Below, one piece after another: positions 37,364 to 49,300 of a DNA stretch of 64,000 nucleotides (position 1 is the first letter of the stretch; every line of letters starts with the position of its first letter). The position numbers and the translations under genes were made by a program. The stretch covers positions 14,201,835-14,265,834 of the forward strand of contig NC_003076.8 of NCBI RefSeq assembly GCF_000001735.4, in the 5' to 3' direction. The notes below the pieces were generated by a model that was given only the letters and a program-made list of their open reading frames with translations, searched no databases and had not been told where the DNA came from. This stretch comes from Arabidopsis thaliana. Lineage: Eukaryota > Streptophyta > Magnoliopsida > Brassicales > Brassicaceae.

Positions 37364-40028
37364 ATGGCAAACAAGTACGTTTCCTCTGTTCTGAAGTCGC
37401 TGCTTGTGCTTCTTCACCTTGTATTCTTGAGTAAGCAACATGTTGACTCTGCCTCAATCGTCAAGTCTCTTCCTGGTTTTGAAGGTCAACTTCCCTTTGA
37501 GCTTGAAACCGGGTTTGTTTTCCATGTTTTTACTTGGTTAAATCCGTGTTCTGTGTTTGCAGATAACCTAAAAGTATGTTACTGTTTCTTGTGAATGAAG
37601 GTATATTGGTGTTGGTGAGGAAGAGGAAGTGCAACTATTCTACTACTTCATCAAGTCTGAGAGGAACCCAAAAGAAGACCCTCTTATTCTCTGGCTAACT
37701 GGAGGACCTGGCTGCTCTGCCATCTCTGGCCTTCTTTTTGAAAATGGTGAAATCGAAAACATTGATAAACTCCTTCTTCTGCGTCTTTGATTAGTCAATT
37801 CTATATATGTATATAAGCAGGGCCTCTAACTATGAAGCTTGACGTTTACAATGGAACTCTCCCTTCTTTGGTCTCTACTACATATTCTTGGACAAAGGTA
37901 ATACAAAAAAAAGTGTGTATTCTTGATATATATGCCGATCAGCAAAACCCAATAATCAATATATTCTTGATCATCATTTTCCTCAGACTTCAAGCATAAT
38001 ATTCTTGGATCAGCCTGTTGGAACTGGCTTTTCCTATTCAAGAACTCAACAATTTAATAAACCTAGTGATTCAGGAGAAGCCAAACGGATCCATGAGTTT
38101 CTTCAAAAAGTAAATGGCAAATCTTGATGCAACGTTTCTTTGTGCATGGACAAATTAGTTAGGATCCTTTTTCTATTTTTCTTGTTGTTGTTGTGGTGTA
38201 GTGGCTAGGAAAGCATCAAGTGTTTTCCTCCAACCCTTTCTATGTTGCCGGAGATTCTTATTCCGGTTTGGTTGTTCCCGCTACCGTTCAAGAAATCTCA
38301 AAAGGTATATACACTACATAGTTTTACAATATCAATCCCACAAGCCTTTTTCTCAATTAATTATTATTATTAGATTATGGGCTTCCAACTCAAAACCAAT
38401 TGACAATAGGTGGAGAGGCCCATATCTTATATATACCACTTAAGATCCTACTCAACTTCCGATGTGGGACAATATCCCTAATAATTCTAACAAAAGAATC
38501 ATGCATGGTGATGCAGGAAATTATGAATGCTGCAATCCTCCAATAAATCTTCAGGGCTATGTGCTCGGTAACCCGTTAACAGACTATACAACTGGTAGTA
38601 ACAGCCGCATTCCATTTGCCCATGGAATGGCACTGATATCTGATGAACTCTACGAGGTTAGAAACAATATTAGATTTTGCTTTTGTTTCTTGTCCTTACA
38701 AGGAAACCGGTTTTTTTAAAAAAATACCATTTGGTTCGCAGTCGTTGAAGAAAACCTGTAAAGGAGAATATACAAATGTTCATCCACGTAACACACAATG
38801 CTTGAAATTCGTTGAAGAATTTAATAAGGTTTACACACTCAAGCGCCTTATTTATTTTGTGGTTATTAAAGATTCATGATCACTAAATTCAGACACTTTT
38901 TTTTTGTGGTTATTTATTTTTAGTGCACAAACAGAATATTCCAACAACTTATACTAGATCCGTTGTGCGAAACTGAAACTCCAGATTGCTATGTAAGTAA
39001 TCTATATATCTAAATGTCCTCTATTAGCCGTTAAACAATTTGGAGAAACGGAATTTATATACTTTTGTAGATTTATCGGTATTTGCTAACTACCTACTGG
39101 GCCAATGACGCGACTGTGCGCGAAGCTCTTCAAATCAATAAGGTACCAAATTTATTTTGAAGGTTCTTGGTAAAGGAACAGAGTCATTCTGATAGGAGGA
39201 TAAATATGATTGCATGCATGCAGGAGAGTATAGGGGAATGGGTACGATGTTATTACAGTATTCCTTACAATAATGACATTAAAAGTAGCATGCCTTACCA
39301 TGTGAATAACAGCATCAGTGGTTATCGTTCTCTCATCTACAGGTGAGAGTTTAACAGTTGTTTTGTCCCTAACAAGATTCAAGACTAAAATTTTTGCGGT
39401 TTTTGGTGAATAGTGGTGATCATGATTTCGAAGTACCTTACCTTGGAACTCAAGCTTGGATAAGATCTCTCAACTATTCAATTATTGATGACTGGAGGCC
39501 ATGGATGGTCAAAAATCAAATCGCTGGGTATATAAATGGATTCTTTTTTTTGTTGTTGTTTCCCTATAGGAGACTCACTTTGAAATTCACTCTTGACTCT
39601 CTTGCTTGGCAGATACACAAGGACTTATGCCAACAAAATGACATTTGCTACTATAAAAGCAAGTCTTTCTTTTTTTTTAACCTAATGTTAAATTATATTC
39701 AAAAGAAAAATAACGTTTATACAACGAGTGCAACGAAGTTTGAAAGTTATTAGAATTTAAAAGGAATCAAAAATCAAAAGTTGGATTTAAATTTTGCCCC
39801 GAACCAGAATTGTAAACCTTTATCGTATCTTCGGTCCCCGCTTGCTCTAATAGCAGAGAGTCTTTCTTCTTTCCTATTTTATCTACTCGATTATTTTTAA
39901 TTTGCGGTTTTTTTACTTGTATTGAGATGTGTGGGTTTTGATTATAGGGAGGTGGGCACACAGCAGAGAGTAAACCAGAGGAAGCCTCTATCATGTTTCA
40001 AAGGTGGATCAATGGCCAACCTCTCTAA
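37364..40028 (+). CDS. SCPL1: Serine carboxypeptidase-like protein 1 (SCPL)
   Basis: Thirteen exons: 37364-37512, 37601-37746, 37821-37897, 37987-38109, 38202-38304, 38517-38656, 38742-38828, 38924-38992, 39071-39142, 39224-39342, 39414-39527, 39613-39658, 39948-40028. Total 1326 nt, 441 aa. N-terminal signal peptide ([12 protein letters not shown]), then [12 protein letters not shown]. The catalytic Ser is in AGDSYSG, Asp in [10 protein letters not shown], His in GGGHTA. Clade I SCPLs often act as vacuolar acyltransferases using glucose esters, or as peptidases; which applies here is unknown. By position At5g36180 (recalled). The intron after 39658 begins GCAAGT, a GC-AG intron. A 5' partial copy of the gene lies at 40676-41340. 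Intron 5 (38305-38516) contains an LTR-like fragment. Confidence 0.95.
38335..38500 (+). repeat. LTR/TRIM-like fragment in SCPL1 intron 5
   Basis: Contains CCAACTCAAAACCAATTGAC, GTGGAGAGGCCCA, TTATATATACC and TTCCGATGTGGGAC, a wording common to many small plant LTR elements (TRIM-like). No terminal duplication was found by eye. Confidence 0.4.
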
Positions 40029-40326
40029 AAGAGGGGAGGACCTGCCTTTACGTATAACGGACAAGAAAATATGATTCTAGTAACACATCCAAATATATAT
40101 GAGAACCCTTGGCCCTATAAATGAATAGAATTTAAACTCATAATTTGTAAGCAACATGTGTGTTGCTTTTCAACAAGCTTGGTGTACAGTTGCATTTCAC
40201 CTTCTTTTTTTTTCAACAAGCTTGTTTTCTATTTGTTTGAAGCAAAAGTTAATTTACATGTATAAATAAGTTAATTTAAAGTTATATATATTATTATCAC
40301 TAAAATGTTTAAACTAAAAGATCATT

Positions 40327-40502
40327 TGTGGAAGCTCCCTTGGGCCAATGGTTGACCAAAGGTTCATTAATGCTTCTACAGCAAGACGTCTGGGGTTCGA
40401 GTCCCAACTACTGCGATTTATTAGTAGATTTGCAAATTAATGGAGGCAAGTGTGCAGGAGATCTACAACGATGTACAATTATGGATCTAATAAGAAAAAA
40501 AA
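40327..40502 (+). mobile_element. SINE with perfect target duplication
   Basis: 176 bp. A-box-like TGGGCCAATGGT (40341-40352) and B-box GGTTCGAGTCC (40394-40404) mark a tRNA-derived pol III promoter. The 3' end is a poly(A) run (about 40494-40502). It is flanked by a perfect 16-bp direct repeat AAACTAAAAGATCATT at 40311-40326 and 40503-40518, the LINE-type target duplication. It lies about 0.3 kb after the SCPL1 stop. Confidence 0.88.
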
Positions 40503-40675
40503 AAACTAAAAGATCATTCAGTAGTATACTTGATTGGATCAAGGTTGCGAGATTTTAATATTTTTATCCATGAAAAAATGTGACAACGTTGGTGAAGAAG
40601 CCAAAACTAAAAGATAAGAGTTTGGTAGGCGACTTTTTTGGGTTTTAGTATAAAGATGCAGTAATTGTTTTCCGT

Positions 40676-41340
40676 AAAGACATTGCTAACCAGAATCTGA
40701 AACAGGGAATGGCAAACAACTACGTTTCCTCTGTTCTGAAGTCGCTGCTTCTGCTTCTTCATCTTGTCTTCTTGATTCTGCTTCTATCGTCAATTTTCTT
40801 CCTGGTTTCCCTTTGCGCTCGAAACCGGGTTTGTTTTCAATCTCTTTGTGTGATTAAATCTGTGTTCTGTGTTTGGAGATAATCTAAAAGACATAGGATA
40901 TTGTTTCTTGTGGATGAAGGTATATTGGTGCTAATGAGGAAGAGGAAGTGCAACTGTTCTACTACTTCATCAAGTCTGATAGGAATCCAAAAGAAGACCC
41001 TCTTATTCTCTGGCTAACTGGAGGACCTGGCTGCTCTGCCATCTCTGGCCTTCTTTTTGAGAATGGTGAAATCGAAAACATCGAATAAACTTGTTCTTTT
41101 GCGTCTCTGATTACTCGTTGTAACTCGATACATGTCTATATAAGCAGGGCCTCTGGCTATGAAGCTTGATGTTTACAATGGAACTCTTCCTTTTTTGGTC
41201 TCTACTACATATTCATGGACAAAGGTAATACAAAAGTGTGTATTCTTGATATGACGATCAGCAAAACCCAATGATCAATAATTCTTGATCATCATTTTCC
41301 TCAGACTTCGAGCATAATATTCTTGGATCAGCCCGTTGGA
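40676..41340 (+). pseudogene. Truncated SCPL1 copy (first four exons)
   Basis: Closely repeats SCPL1 from its 5' UTR (GACATTGCTAACCAGAATCTG) through exon 4. Exon 1 (ATG 40709) has lost an internal segment, which breaks the frame; exon 2 is at about 40921-41066, exon 3 at about 41147-41224, exon 4 from about 41307. Homology stops inside exon 4 after GATCAGCCCGTTGGAAC (about 41341). Introns are kept, so this is a DNA-level duplication and not a retrocopy. The remaining catalytic region (Ser, Asp, His) is absent. Confidence 0.9.
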
Positions 41341-41342
41341 AC

Positions 41343-41692
41343 GGATCAGCCAGTAAGTATACCCCTTGAGAGACACGCTAAGGTCAGTAAAAGAGATATC
41401 CCAGTCGGGAGTGAAGTCAAAAACCTTCCATGAATCAGAGTTAAAATTGTAGATTTCAAACTCATAAATTCGGTAGTTCGCGACGGATCCATCATTAAAT
41501 CTCAAGATCTTGTGGTTACGAAGTGAGTTGTTCTTCTTGTTCTCGTATCCGATAGCGTACTTGTCACAAAACTGATAAAAATTTCTAGGTTTGATCCACC
41601 TTTGTTTGCCCAAAATAAGGGTTCGTAACCGCAAGCTTGATGTCATCGTTGGCGATGTATAACAATAACAATAAACCATTGCAGTGAAAAAT
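41343..41692 (-). pseudogene. F-box-associated domain fragment
   Basis: The minus strand encodes a segment clearly matching the middle of the intact F-box gene at 43167-44462: RWIKPR, QFCDKYAIGYE, FEIYNFNSDSW, VSLKGYTYW. It has neither the F-box nor the C-terminus. It is joined head-on to the truncated SCPL copy. Confidence 0.85.
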
Positions 41693-42462
41693 ATAAGTTG
41701 GTATGAGAGCATAGAGATAAGACGTGGTTACATATGGATCTTATATTTTAGAGATAAAAGATCTAAGGAAGCAGAGGATTTATTGGTCACACGTATTCAA
41801 GGAAGCTTGGAATCCACAATTGTTTTAGCTAAGATTTTCTATGGGGGAATTTTTAGCAAGTCAGTCTTGATGCTGAAACTGAAAAGCCATGAAGTTCTTA
41901 AGATAAAGTATTATGAATTGGTGGACAAAGGATATCTTCAAAGATTTAAGATTCGGGTCGAATCTTTCTACCCTGGAGGGACTGATGCAGCGCATCTCCA
42001 ATATCGAATGCCTCAAGATTCGAGGATGAATCTTCTCTAACCCAAGGAGACTGATGCAGCGTCACCGATGATACATGGGCTTTTATTTTTATTTGGGATT
42101 TTATTGGGTATATACGATTATTTCTTTTAATTAGGGTTTTCGTTTATGAACGTCTTATATAAGGCGTATATGTTGCTTTAGTTTGTGATGAGCTATTGAT
42201 TGAATAAAGAGTTTTAGGAGAGCTTTGTGTAAAGCCTAGAGAAGAGTACTCTCAACCATAAGAGCTTGTGTTCAAGCCCTGCAAGGAGAACTTGCAAAAC
42301 CTTGTTGATATCGATCCCTTGGAACCGATCTCGACCTTATCCCTATTGCTTCTTCGTCAAGTTTCAACATTCTAAACAAGATCCGTTCGTGAATCCGAGT
42401 TCTTCTAGAGATTTTATGTTCTCGTCCGTTATTTAGCTTCCGCTCTCTATCACTATCCCTCA
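41693..42462 (+). mobile_element. LTR-retrotransposon remnant
   Basis: A stretch with no relation to the flanking gene pieces. TGGTATGAGAGC (41699-41710) is one base off the initiator tRNA-Met primer site. A purine-rich AAGGAGA precedes TGATGCAGCGTC at about 42048; from there to ATCCCTCA (42462) the sequence looks like an LTR of about 415 bp (TG...CA, TATATAAGGCGTATA inside). The words GGAGGGACTGATGCAGCG and GGAGACTGATGCAGCG occur twice. Family uncertain, perhaps Ty3/gypsy. Confidence 0.45.
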
Positions 42463-42930
42463 CCGCTCTAACAACTGCTCTCTATCGACGTTCTCGACCG
42501 TGACCTTCAAACACTGTAACACTTTGTTACAATAAACCCAAGTTTGTGTGCCAACATGGGGAGAATGGGACATTGAAAACACAACATGCCAACTCAAGAC
42601 GAAAACACTTTAACGAGACTGACTAAAATGATTAAAGTATGCAATTGTAAAAGTGTAACAAATAAAATTGTGGTTGCAGACTTTTGAGAAAGATGTTGGT
42701 AAAGTAGAAGAAATAACTTGACCATAACAACAAACATGTGCTTTCACAATAAATGAAATCAACAAAAATTCCTACCCTCAGAAGTAGGTATTCTTGCAAA
42801 TTAAGATTGTCGACAAAAAATGATGCATGTTGTATATATAGCTGATTGCAAACTTTATGATTTTATGTTGTGGTATGGCTAAAGCAGATACGTGAAACAA
42901 AAATATGACCTAATTAACACTTCTCTCTTT
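42463..42930 (-). pseudogene. Fragment of the S9 peptidase gene
   Basis: Repeats, with about 80-85% identity by eye, the region 47555-48000 of the peptidase gene: part of exon 13 (AACAACTGCTCTC...TCGACG), the intron with TTACAATAAACCCA and GAGAATGGGACAT, and remnants of the region around exon 12 (AGATTGTCGACAAAAAATGATG, TAGCTGATTGCAA). Exon 12 coding is largely lost. Non-functional. Confidence 0.8.
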
Positions 42931-43166
42931 TCAGCTAATTAGCAAAGGTTAAAGAAAGCTTCAAAGGACTAAGTTCAAGATCGATGCATTTTACTGTTTC
43001 ATACAAACGACAAGGATATGTATTTAGATTTGCTATATCAGCGGCCATGTATGTTGAGTTATCTGATATAACTATGATCGATATACATATCAATAATCGA
43101 AAATATAAAAGTCTTAAATAGACAAACCTAGAAAGAAAGAAACGCCCTTTGAAGCCAGAGAGACAT

Positions 43167-44462
43167 CTATCTAAAACATAAATAACTCAAAAAGATGTAT
43201 AAAAGATAAAGAAACCCAAAATACCCGAAACAGATAATCCTGCCATCCTTTCCCACCAAGACAATGTGATGATGATGCATCACTCGTGTAGCTTGCTTGA
43301 TTTGCACTGAACTTGGAACATAAGAGCACACAAGTGGGTAACAATATTTGTTTGTAGATTCTCCAAGATCCACTTGTTTAAAGTATCCATCATTTCCAAT
43401 AATATTAGCTATGTTTCGTGTATTCAACACATCTTTACCAAGAACCACGACGACATTCTTCTTCTCGTCAATGAAAAAACTCACATTACAAAACTGAAAA
43501 GCAGTGATCAGTGGTATCATATCAACCGCTAAGAACAACTTGTTCCATGAGACCTCCTTAGGCTCAATCTTAGTCGTAACCCAAATCTCCATCCTCCATA
43601 AATCGAAGCGCTTAATCAACACCGCAAGCTGTTCTTCTCTAACACTAGAGAGAATCACAGTATCATCAGAATGAGAGTGAAAGGGCAGGTGAAGACGCGG
43701 TCCAAATCTCTCTGTTGTAAAGTCAAAACAGATCAAGAAGTCAGGAGGATCATCTATTCTTTCTCCTCTTATATTTATCTCTCTAGCAAACCAGTAAGTG
43801 TTTCCCTTGAGAGACACGCCTTGAGAATACGGTAATTCCCAGTCACGAGTGAAATAGAAAACATTCCATGAAGCAGAGTTAAAGTTGTAGATTTCAAACC
43901 AATAAATCCGGAAGCAGAAGGATTCTTTATGAAATAACAACATTTTGTTGGTACGAAGAGAGTTGTTCTTCTTCTTCTCGTATCCGATAGCGTACTTGTC
44001 ACAAAACTGGTAATTAGCTTTTCTAGGTTTGATCCACCTTGTTTGCCCTAAATGAGGGTTCGTAACCACAAGCTTGATGCCATCGTCGGTGAAGCCTAAC
44101 AATAACAGTAAACCATTGCAGTGAAAAATTATATATGTATTATTGAGTATGTCATCATCGTTTAGGCTAATGAGTTTAGCTTTATGCATGATAGATGATT
44201 TAATGTTGTTGTCGTCGTTTTCTTTGTGAATTCTATGGAGATTGACGCTCATTAAATAAACCTTAGAATCCATCATCATGACCACCAAACACTCATTTTC
44301 CTTTGTTGTTATTGTTTTACCAAAGAGCTTCCTCGTAAAGCTATGATCGTTGGATAAAGTGTTCCAGTTTTTGCAAGTAGAGCTTACTGCTCTTATAGAT
44401 TTTACCGGAACCCTAGAGATGATCTCCTCCACCAAATCATTTGGAAGATCGGACATCGCCAT
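43167..44462 (-). CDS. F-box protein with F-box-associated (FBA) domain
   Basis: Single exon, 431 aa. Residues 3-45 are an F-box (LPNDLVEEIISRVPVKSIRA, then CKNWNTLS), which binds the SKP1-like subunit of SCF ubiquitin ligases. The rest is a type 1 F-box-associated interaction domain (HCNGLLLL, NPHLGQTRWIKPR, YAIGYE, FEIYNFNSASWNVF, VSLKGNTYW, LPFHS), which recruits the substrate. This is a large, fast-evolving Brassicaceae family; the target is unknown. By position At5g36200 (recalled). The tail after about residue 412 is hydrophobic (YFGFLYLLYIFLSYL), unusual for the family. A partial copy lies at 41343-41692. Confidence 0.92.
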   Translation of the reverse strand: MAMSDLPNDLVEEIISRVPVKSIRAVSSTCKNWNTLSNDHSFTRKLFGKTITTKENECLVVMMMDSKVYLMSVNLHRIHKENDDNNIKSSIMHKAKLISLNDDDILNNTYIIFHCNGLLLLLGFTDDGIKLVVTNPHLGQTRWIKPRKANYQFCDKYAIGYEKKKNNSLRTNKMLLFHKESFCFRIYWFEIYNFNSASWNVFYFTRDWELPYSQGVSLKGNTYWFAREINIRGERIDDPPDFLICFDFTTERFGPRLHLPFHSHSDDTVILSSVREEQLAVLIKRFDLWRMEIWVTTKIEPKEVSWNKLFLAVDMIPLITAFQFCNVSFFIDEKKNVVVVLGKDVLNTRNIANIIGNDGYFKQVDLGESTNKYCYPLVCSYVPSSVQIKQATRVMHHHHIVLVGKDGRIICFGYFGFLYLLYIFLSYLCFR

Positions 44463-44940
44463 TGTCGTTTCTCAAAGTTTGGTCCTCTTTCTCTGACTAG
44501 GGGATTACCACTGGCGTGGCTTTATATCAACAAGATTAATGTTACTAAGATTTTTCTCTTAATCAATCTCAGTTTTTTTTTTTTTAAATGAGTAATCTTC
44601 TATATCTTAAAAGTAATTAAAAGGGGAAAACTCCTTACAAAAAAGCAAGTTATTTAATATTTTTTCACAAAGCATAGAACTTTTTTTTGTGGCAAGAAAA
44701 ATACACATCAAACATTTTTCTTTTCTTCTTTTCTTCAATTAACAATGTCATGTGTTTTTTATATCAACAATAAATTAATCTGTCTATTTACCTGACAAAT
44801 ATTAAATAAGTCGGATTTTTTTTAGAATATTTTCCTAATTAAAAGTGTATTTTTGTTTCCAAACAGACCTCGCAAGAGAGAGCTTTACAAAATGATCATT
44901 GACATACAAGCAGAGAAAAAATTTGTTGGTACTCGGATGA

Positions 44941-45907
44941 TAAGGCCGATTGATAGAGACTGTTAGATTTGGCTTTAAAGGCTTCGACTTTTAAAATTTG
45001 AGCTTAAGAGAATTTGGCTGTAGAAACTTTGACTGTTAAAATTGATTGGTAGAACAAAGTTGTAAAAGTTGTGACTGTTATTTTATTATTATATATTAAT
45101 ATTAACTATATAAAAAAAAAATTATGTAACAATATAATTTTATTAATGATAAAATTTAAAAATATACAAAAATTCATAAATAAATGAATACATAAATATT
45201 CTGAAGAAATAAACTAAACATATATTGTTCATTTATTTTTTAATAACCAAACATTGCATTTAAAAGTTAGTCTTTAAAAATAAAATTATTAATTAATAAA
45301 ATCTTTATTTAAAATAAATGACAAATGTTTAGAATTTTTTTTTCTAAATAAACATATTTATTAATATTTATTGTTTCATACCAAAATTTAATATCCAAAC
45401 ACATTAGTAAATAGGATAATAATGAAGCAATTAATAAAATAATTGAATGACATATGAGAAATGTATATATTATTTTAAAATACGAATTTGTTTTTGTTTT
45501 GTGCACCAAGAAAAAATACTAATTCTATAACTTTTTTACACTCAATTAATGGTAATGATGAAAAATAAAATAATTATTAGTGAAATGGATCTTAGAAAAA
45601 AGGTAGAAAATTGATAATAATTAATTTATTAAAAGTATTTTGTGAAAAAGTACATGTAAACTTGTAGAGAAGTTTTAATTGTTTTGGGGAGAAGATTAAA
45701 AAAAACTTTTAATAATTTATTAGGAGAAAAAATAAGAAAAATTGAAAATCTAGTTTATGAGGCTTTAAAAAAGAAAGAGAATAAAGAAGAAAAAATAAAA
45801 AAGACTTTGAGAACTTACAAAAAAAATTAAGTAGAAAAAGCCTAATTGGCAAAAAAAAAAGACTTCAGCCTACTTTTAAAGTCTTGAAAGTCAGTAGCCA
45901 ATCACCC
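44941..45907. mobile_element. Possible PIF/Harbinger-type MITE
   Basis: Left end GGCCGATTGATAGAGACT and right end, reversed, GGGGTGATTGGCTACTGACT are imperfect terminal inverted repeats. They are bordered by TAA and TTA, like the 3-bp target sites of PIF/Harbinger elements. The inside is very AT-rich with no transposase. The ends are degenerate, so the call is tentative. Confidence 0.4.
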
Positions 45908-46367
45908 CTTACAACTACATGCAAGAATACAATTTTGGAGTACTTTGTTGCTTCAACGGTAGTAAACCTGTGGCGAAGTATTGGAGAGCAATTAGCAGCA
46001 AACAAGGATCAAAGACTTAACGATTTGTCCTGAATGGTGCATCGAAGAAGACAAGGCCCATACTGATATCGTATTTGTAATACCAACTACCGATATCATA
46101 TCACTGACAGCTTCATCAACCATTTCGATGATAATGACTAAAGCTGAAAAGACATACGTTAAGCAACATTGGCCCAAACCAACATTGACCTTAACACTGT
46201 GGTTATTTGCCGAGCCACCTCCTAGGCATTCCCATTCTAGTGAATATAGAAGGTTTTGGACTTTTGATGAACAAATTATCCGAAAACGTTAGTCCAAGCA
46301 TGTATTTTCTCTAAATAATAAAAAAAAAGCAAATCTTTTCCAAACATATCTATTTAAGCATCGTTTT
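45908..46367. other. 3' flank of the peptidase gene, no gene supported
   Basis: A 61-codon minus-strand ORF (46177-45992) with a hydrophobic start (LVIIIEMVDEAVSDMISVVG) is the only open stretch; no family recognised. The right part is probably 3' UTR of the peptidase. Confidence 0.4.
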
Positions 46368-49300
46368 CTAAGTGTCGAAGTTGTCAATTTTCAAAGGAGT
46401 GATGTCATCAGCAACTTTGAACCCTCCAACCACTCGGGCAAAGAACACCATCTGTTGCTCAAGTGTGTATTTGATGTTTTCCGCCTGTTAATCAATGTAT
46501 ATAAGTAAAGTAATCCACTGTTAATCCTTATGACTTGTTATTATTAATGCAAGTGATCAAAAGCCTTACCTTGCGAAAACCGTGTTGTTCTCCTTCGTAC
46601 TCGACAAGAGCAACAGGCAGACCTTTTTTCTTTAATGCTTCATAGATTTTACGTGATTGATCTGGAGTTACAACCTGCAATTTTTTCAGCATTTTAAACC
46701 AATCGTTAAGAATTTCGTATAGAAGTGAAAGACATTGTCTTCGCAAATGGATAACCAAATCTCGAATTTAAAAACTATCAAGAATCCAGAATATGATAAA
46801 TCTAGTTAAGACTTCTGTTACTAGATGCATTCAAGAACTGCCAACAAAACAAAAGAATAAACCAAGAGCGGAAAATATAAGAACCTTGTCTTCTAGTCCT
46901 TGGAAAAGGATGATGGGACAAGAGAACTTATCGACGAAATTGATTGGTGATCTCTCATAGAAATCTTTTTCATCTCCTGCAATTACATACTCAAGAATTT
47001 TGGTAACCGATTTACAAAAACAAAAAGCAAAGATAAATGCTTTCTTCAATGCATTTGACTCACCAACAAGATTGTCGATATAACGGGATTCAAATTTATG
47101 ACCTTCTTCTTTCAACATTTTTAAATCAGCCACCTGCGTTAAGAAAAGCCAATCCAAACTTCTATGAATTATCAGTTGTTTATAAGGTATTCATCCTGCA
47201 TCATGCATTTGAAGAGAATTCGGTGGATTGTGAAATAGTATCACAATATATAAAGATAAGGCTAGAATTCATTTAGCTAAATGTTTTTCACTGATGCAAT
47301 GATTCTGTACTCACTCCGTATAAGGACGCTCCAGCTTTGAAAACATCCCTGAACGCCAATGATGCAAGAGTTGTGTAACCTCCTGCAGAACCGCCAGATA
47401 TACAGAGCCGCTTAACATCTGCCTTGCCAGAAGATACCTGCCCAAACCAAAAAAGTTTAGGAAATGCTTTCAAAGTCGTTCACATAAAATAGGCGAAGAA
47501 AGAACATACCAAGTATTTAGCACAGCCACAACAGTCATCAACGTCGACTATTCCCCACTGCCTTAACAACCGCTCTCGATACTCTCGACCATAACCTTCA
47601 AAATAATGTTACACTTTGTCACAATAAACCCACGTGTGTGCCCACATGGTGAGAATGGGACATCGTAACCAAGAAATCTCAAGACGAAATACTTTAGCAA
47701 GACTAACTATAAAGATGAAAAGATGCAACCGTACAACTGTAGCGAATTATGGGAACTTGTAGGTAAAGTAGAAGAAACAACTTGGAACCATAAGAACAAA
47801 CCTGTGCTTCCACCATAATTGACATCAACAAATGCCCAACCTCGACTTGTCCAGTATTGGATATTCAGATTTAAGGATCCACGTGATTCAGCAGTAGGTC
47901 CTCCTGTAGATTCAGATTGTCAACAAAAATGATCGATGTGCCATGCATAGCTGATTGCAATATTTATGTTACAGCTAAAGTACATACTTGAAACGAAAAC
48001 ATGATCTTAAGATGAACAAGACTGAAACTGAGGAATTATTTTGATTAAGTTTTGAAAAATCGGGATGTCGTAAGTTTAACATACCATGACTCTTCACTAA
48101 CAACGGAGGTTTCTCTTCCATGCTAGCATTGTAGAGCGGATTGGTTGGAGGATAAAAGTATGCATAAGCGTTCTGACCAGGAACCTCTGTTGGAAATTCA
48201 ATCAACTCTGGCACGCTGAAGTAAGCCTTGTACTTCAAAACATCGGGTGACGACGACCAAACAATCTCAGAACTGAGTGCTTTCGTCTTATGCTGATCCA
48301 GTGTTACCTGTTGATAGGGGAAATTATAAATCTACTGCTACTACTTTTATATTAGACAACTTGTGCTCAGCTAAAACCTTAAATAGGAATCATTTTTACC
48401 CTGGCAACTGATGGTGGAAGAACTGCTGATGCTCCCTCAACATAAAGGCACTGATTTCCCAATGTCTGAAAATGGAAGCACAATTTCTCATTACTTTCAG
48501 ATTCAATTGGGAATCAATTGAAATGGTTTTGCAAAAACTACAGAAAAATAAATATTACAATGCTGTCAAAATCCGTTAAAGGAATATCGAGCAGAGAACA
48601 TGATCCCTGTGAATCATCTACAATGCCTAGATATGACTTCCCTTTCTGCCTGCATTCAGGAACAATAAATTGTTATCAAAACAGGTAAATCAGAAAATGG
48701 TTGAAAGTATTTGAATTTTGGTATTACCTATAGCTGCATGCAATTAGGTTCTTCTCTTCAGAACACTCGATTATCTCGTAGGAGTTAGTACCGAAAATCC
48801 ATAGTGGTTTCGCAAACTCACCGTCGAGAGGATATACAGAAACAACCTCATTGGTACTCTCAATCTGTGACACATCGAGAAAGAGGAAAAAATTAAATAA
48901 GGAACAAGGTAGTCAACAGTAAACATGTGTCCTACATTGGGAATTTCTTTGTGCACCAAGTAGATTTAAGAAAAGCTTCAAGTTGGTGGCCACATATCAG
49001 TCTCTACCCAAGAGTTCTAAGAACTTAGCAATTAATACAACTAACAAAACAAACAGCTACCATTTGGGATGTATATGGTAAGCCAAAAACAAAACTCAAA
49101 CAGTATGTGTCTAATGTAACAAAACTCAAACATTATGTGGCTTTTTTTTTATAGATAATTTTGAAAGAATGAGACTACAATCTTCTCCGAGAACAAAGGT
49201 TTGAATTTTAAAATCTGTCTAGTGAAGTTCGTAAAAAGCCAAGAAAAAATGTTTCCTCTATGCTTTCATAAGTGACTAAAAAACTACTATCCCTATTTCA

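Noticed and set aside
42272..42463. 63-codon minus-strand ORF in the LTR remnant
   Set aside because: Low-complexity arginine-rich translation of LTR sequence with no family support.
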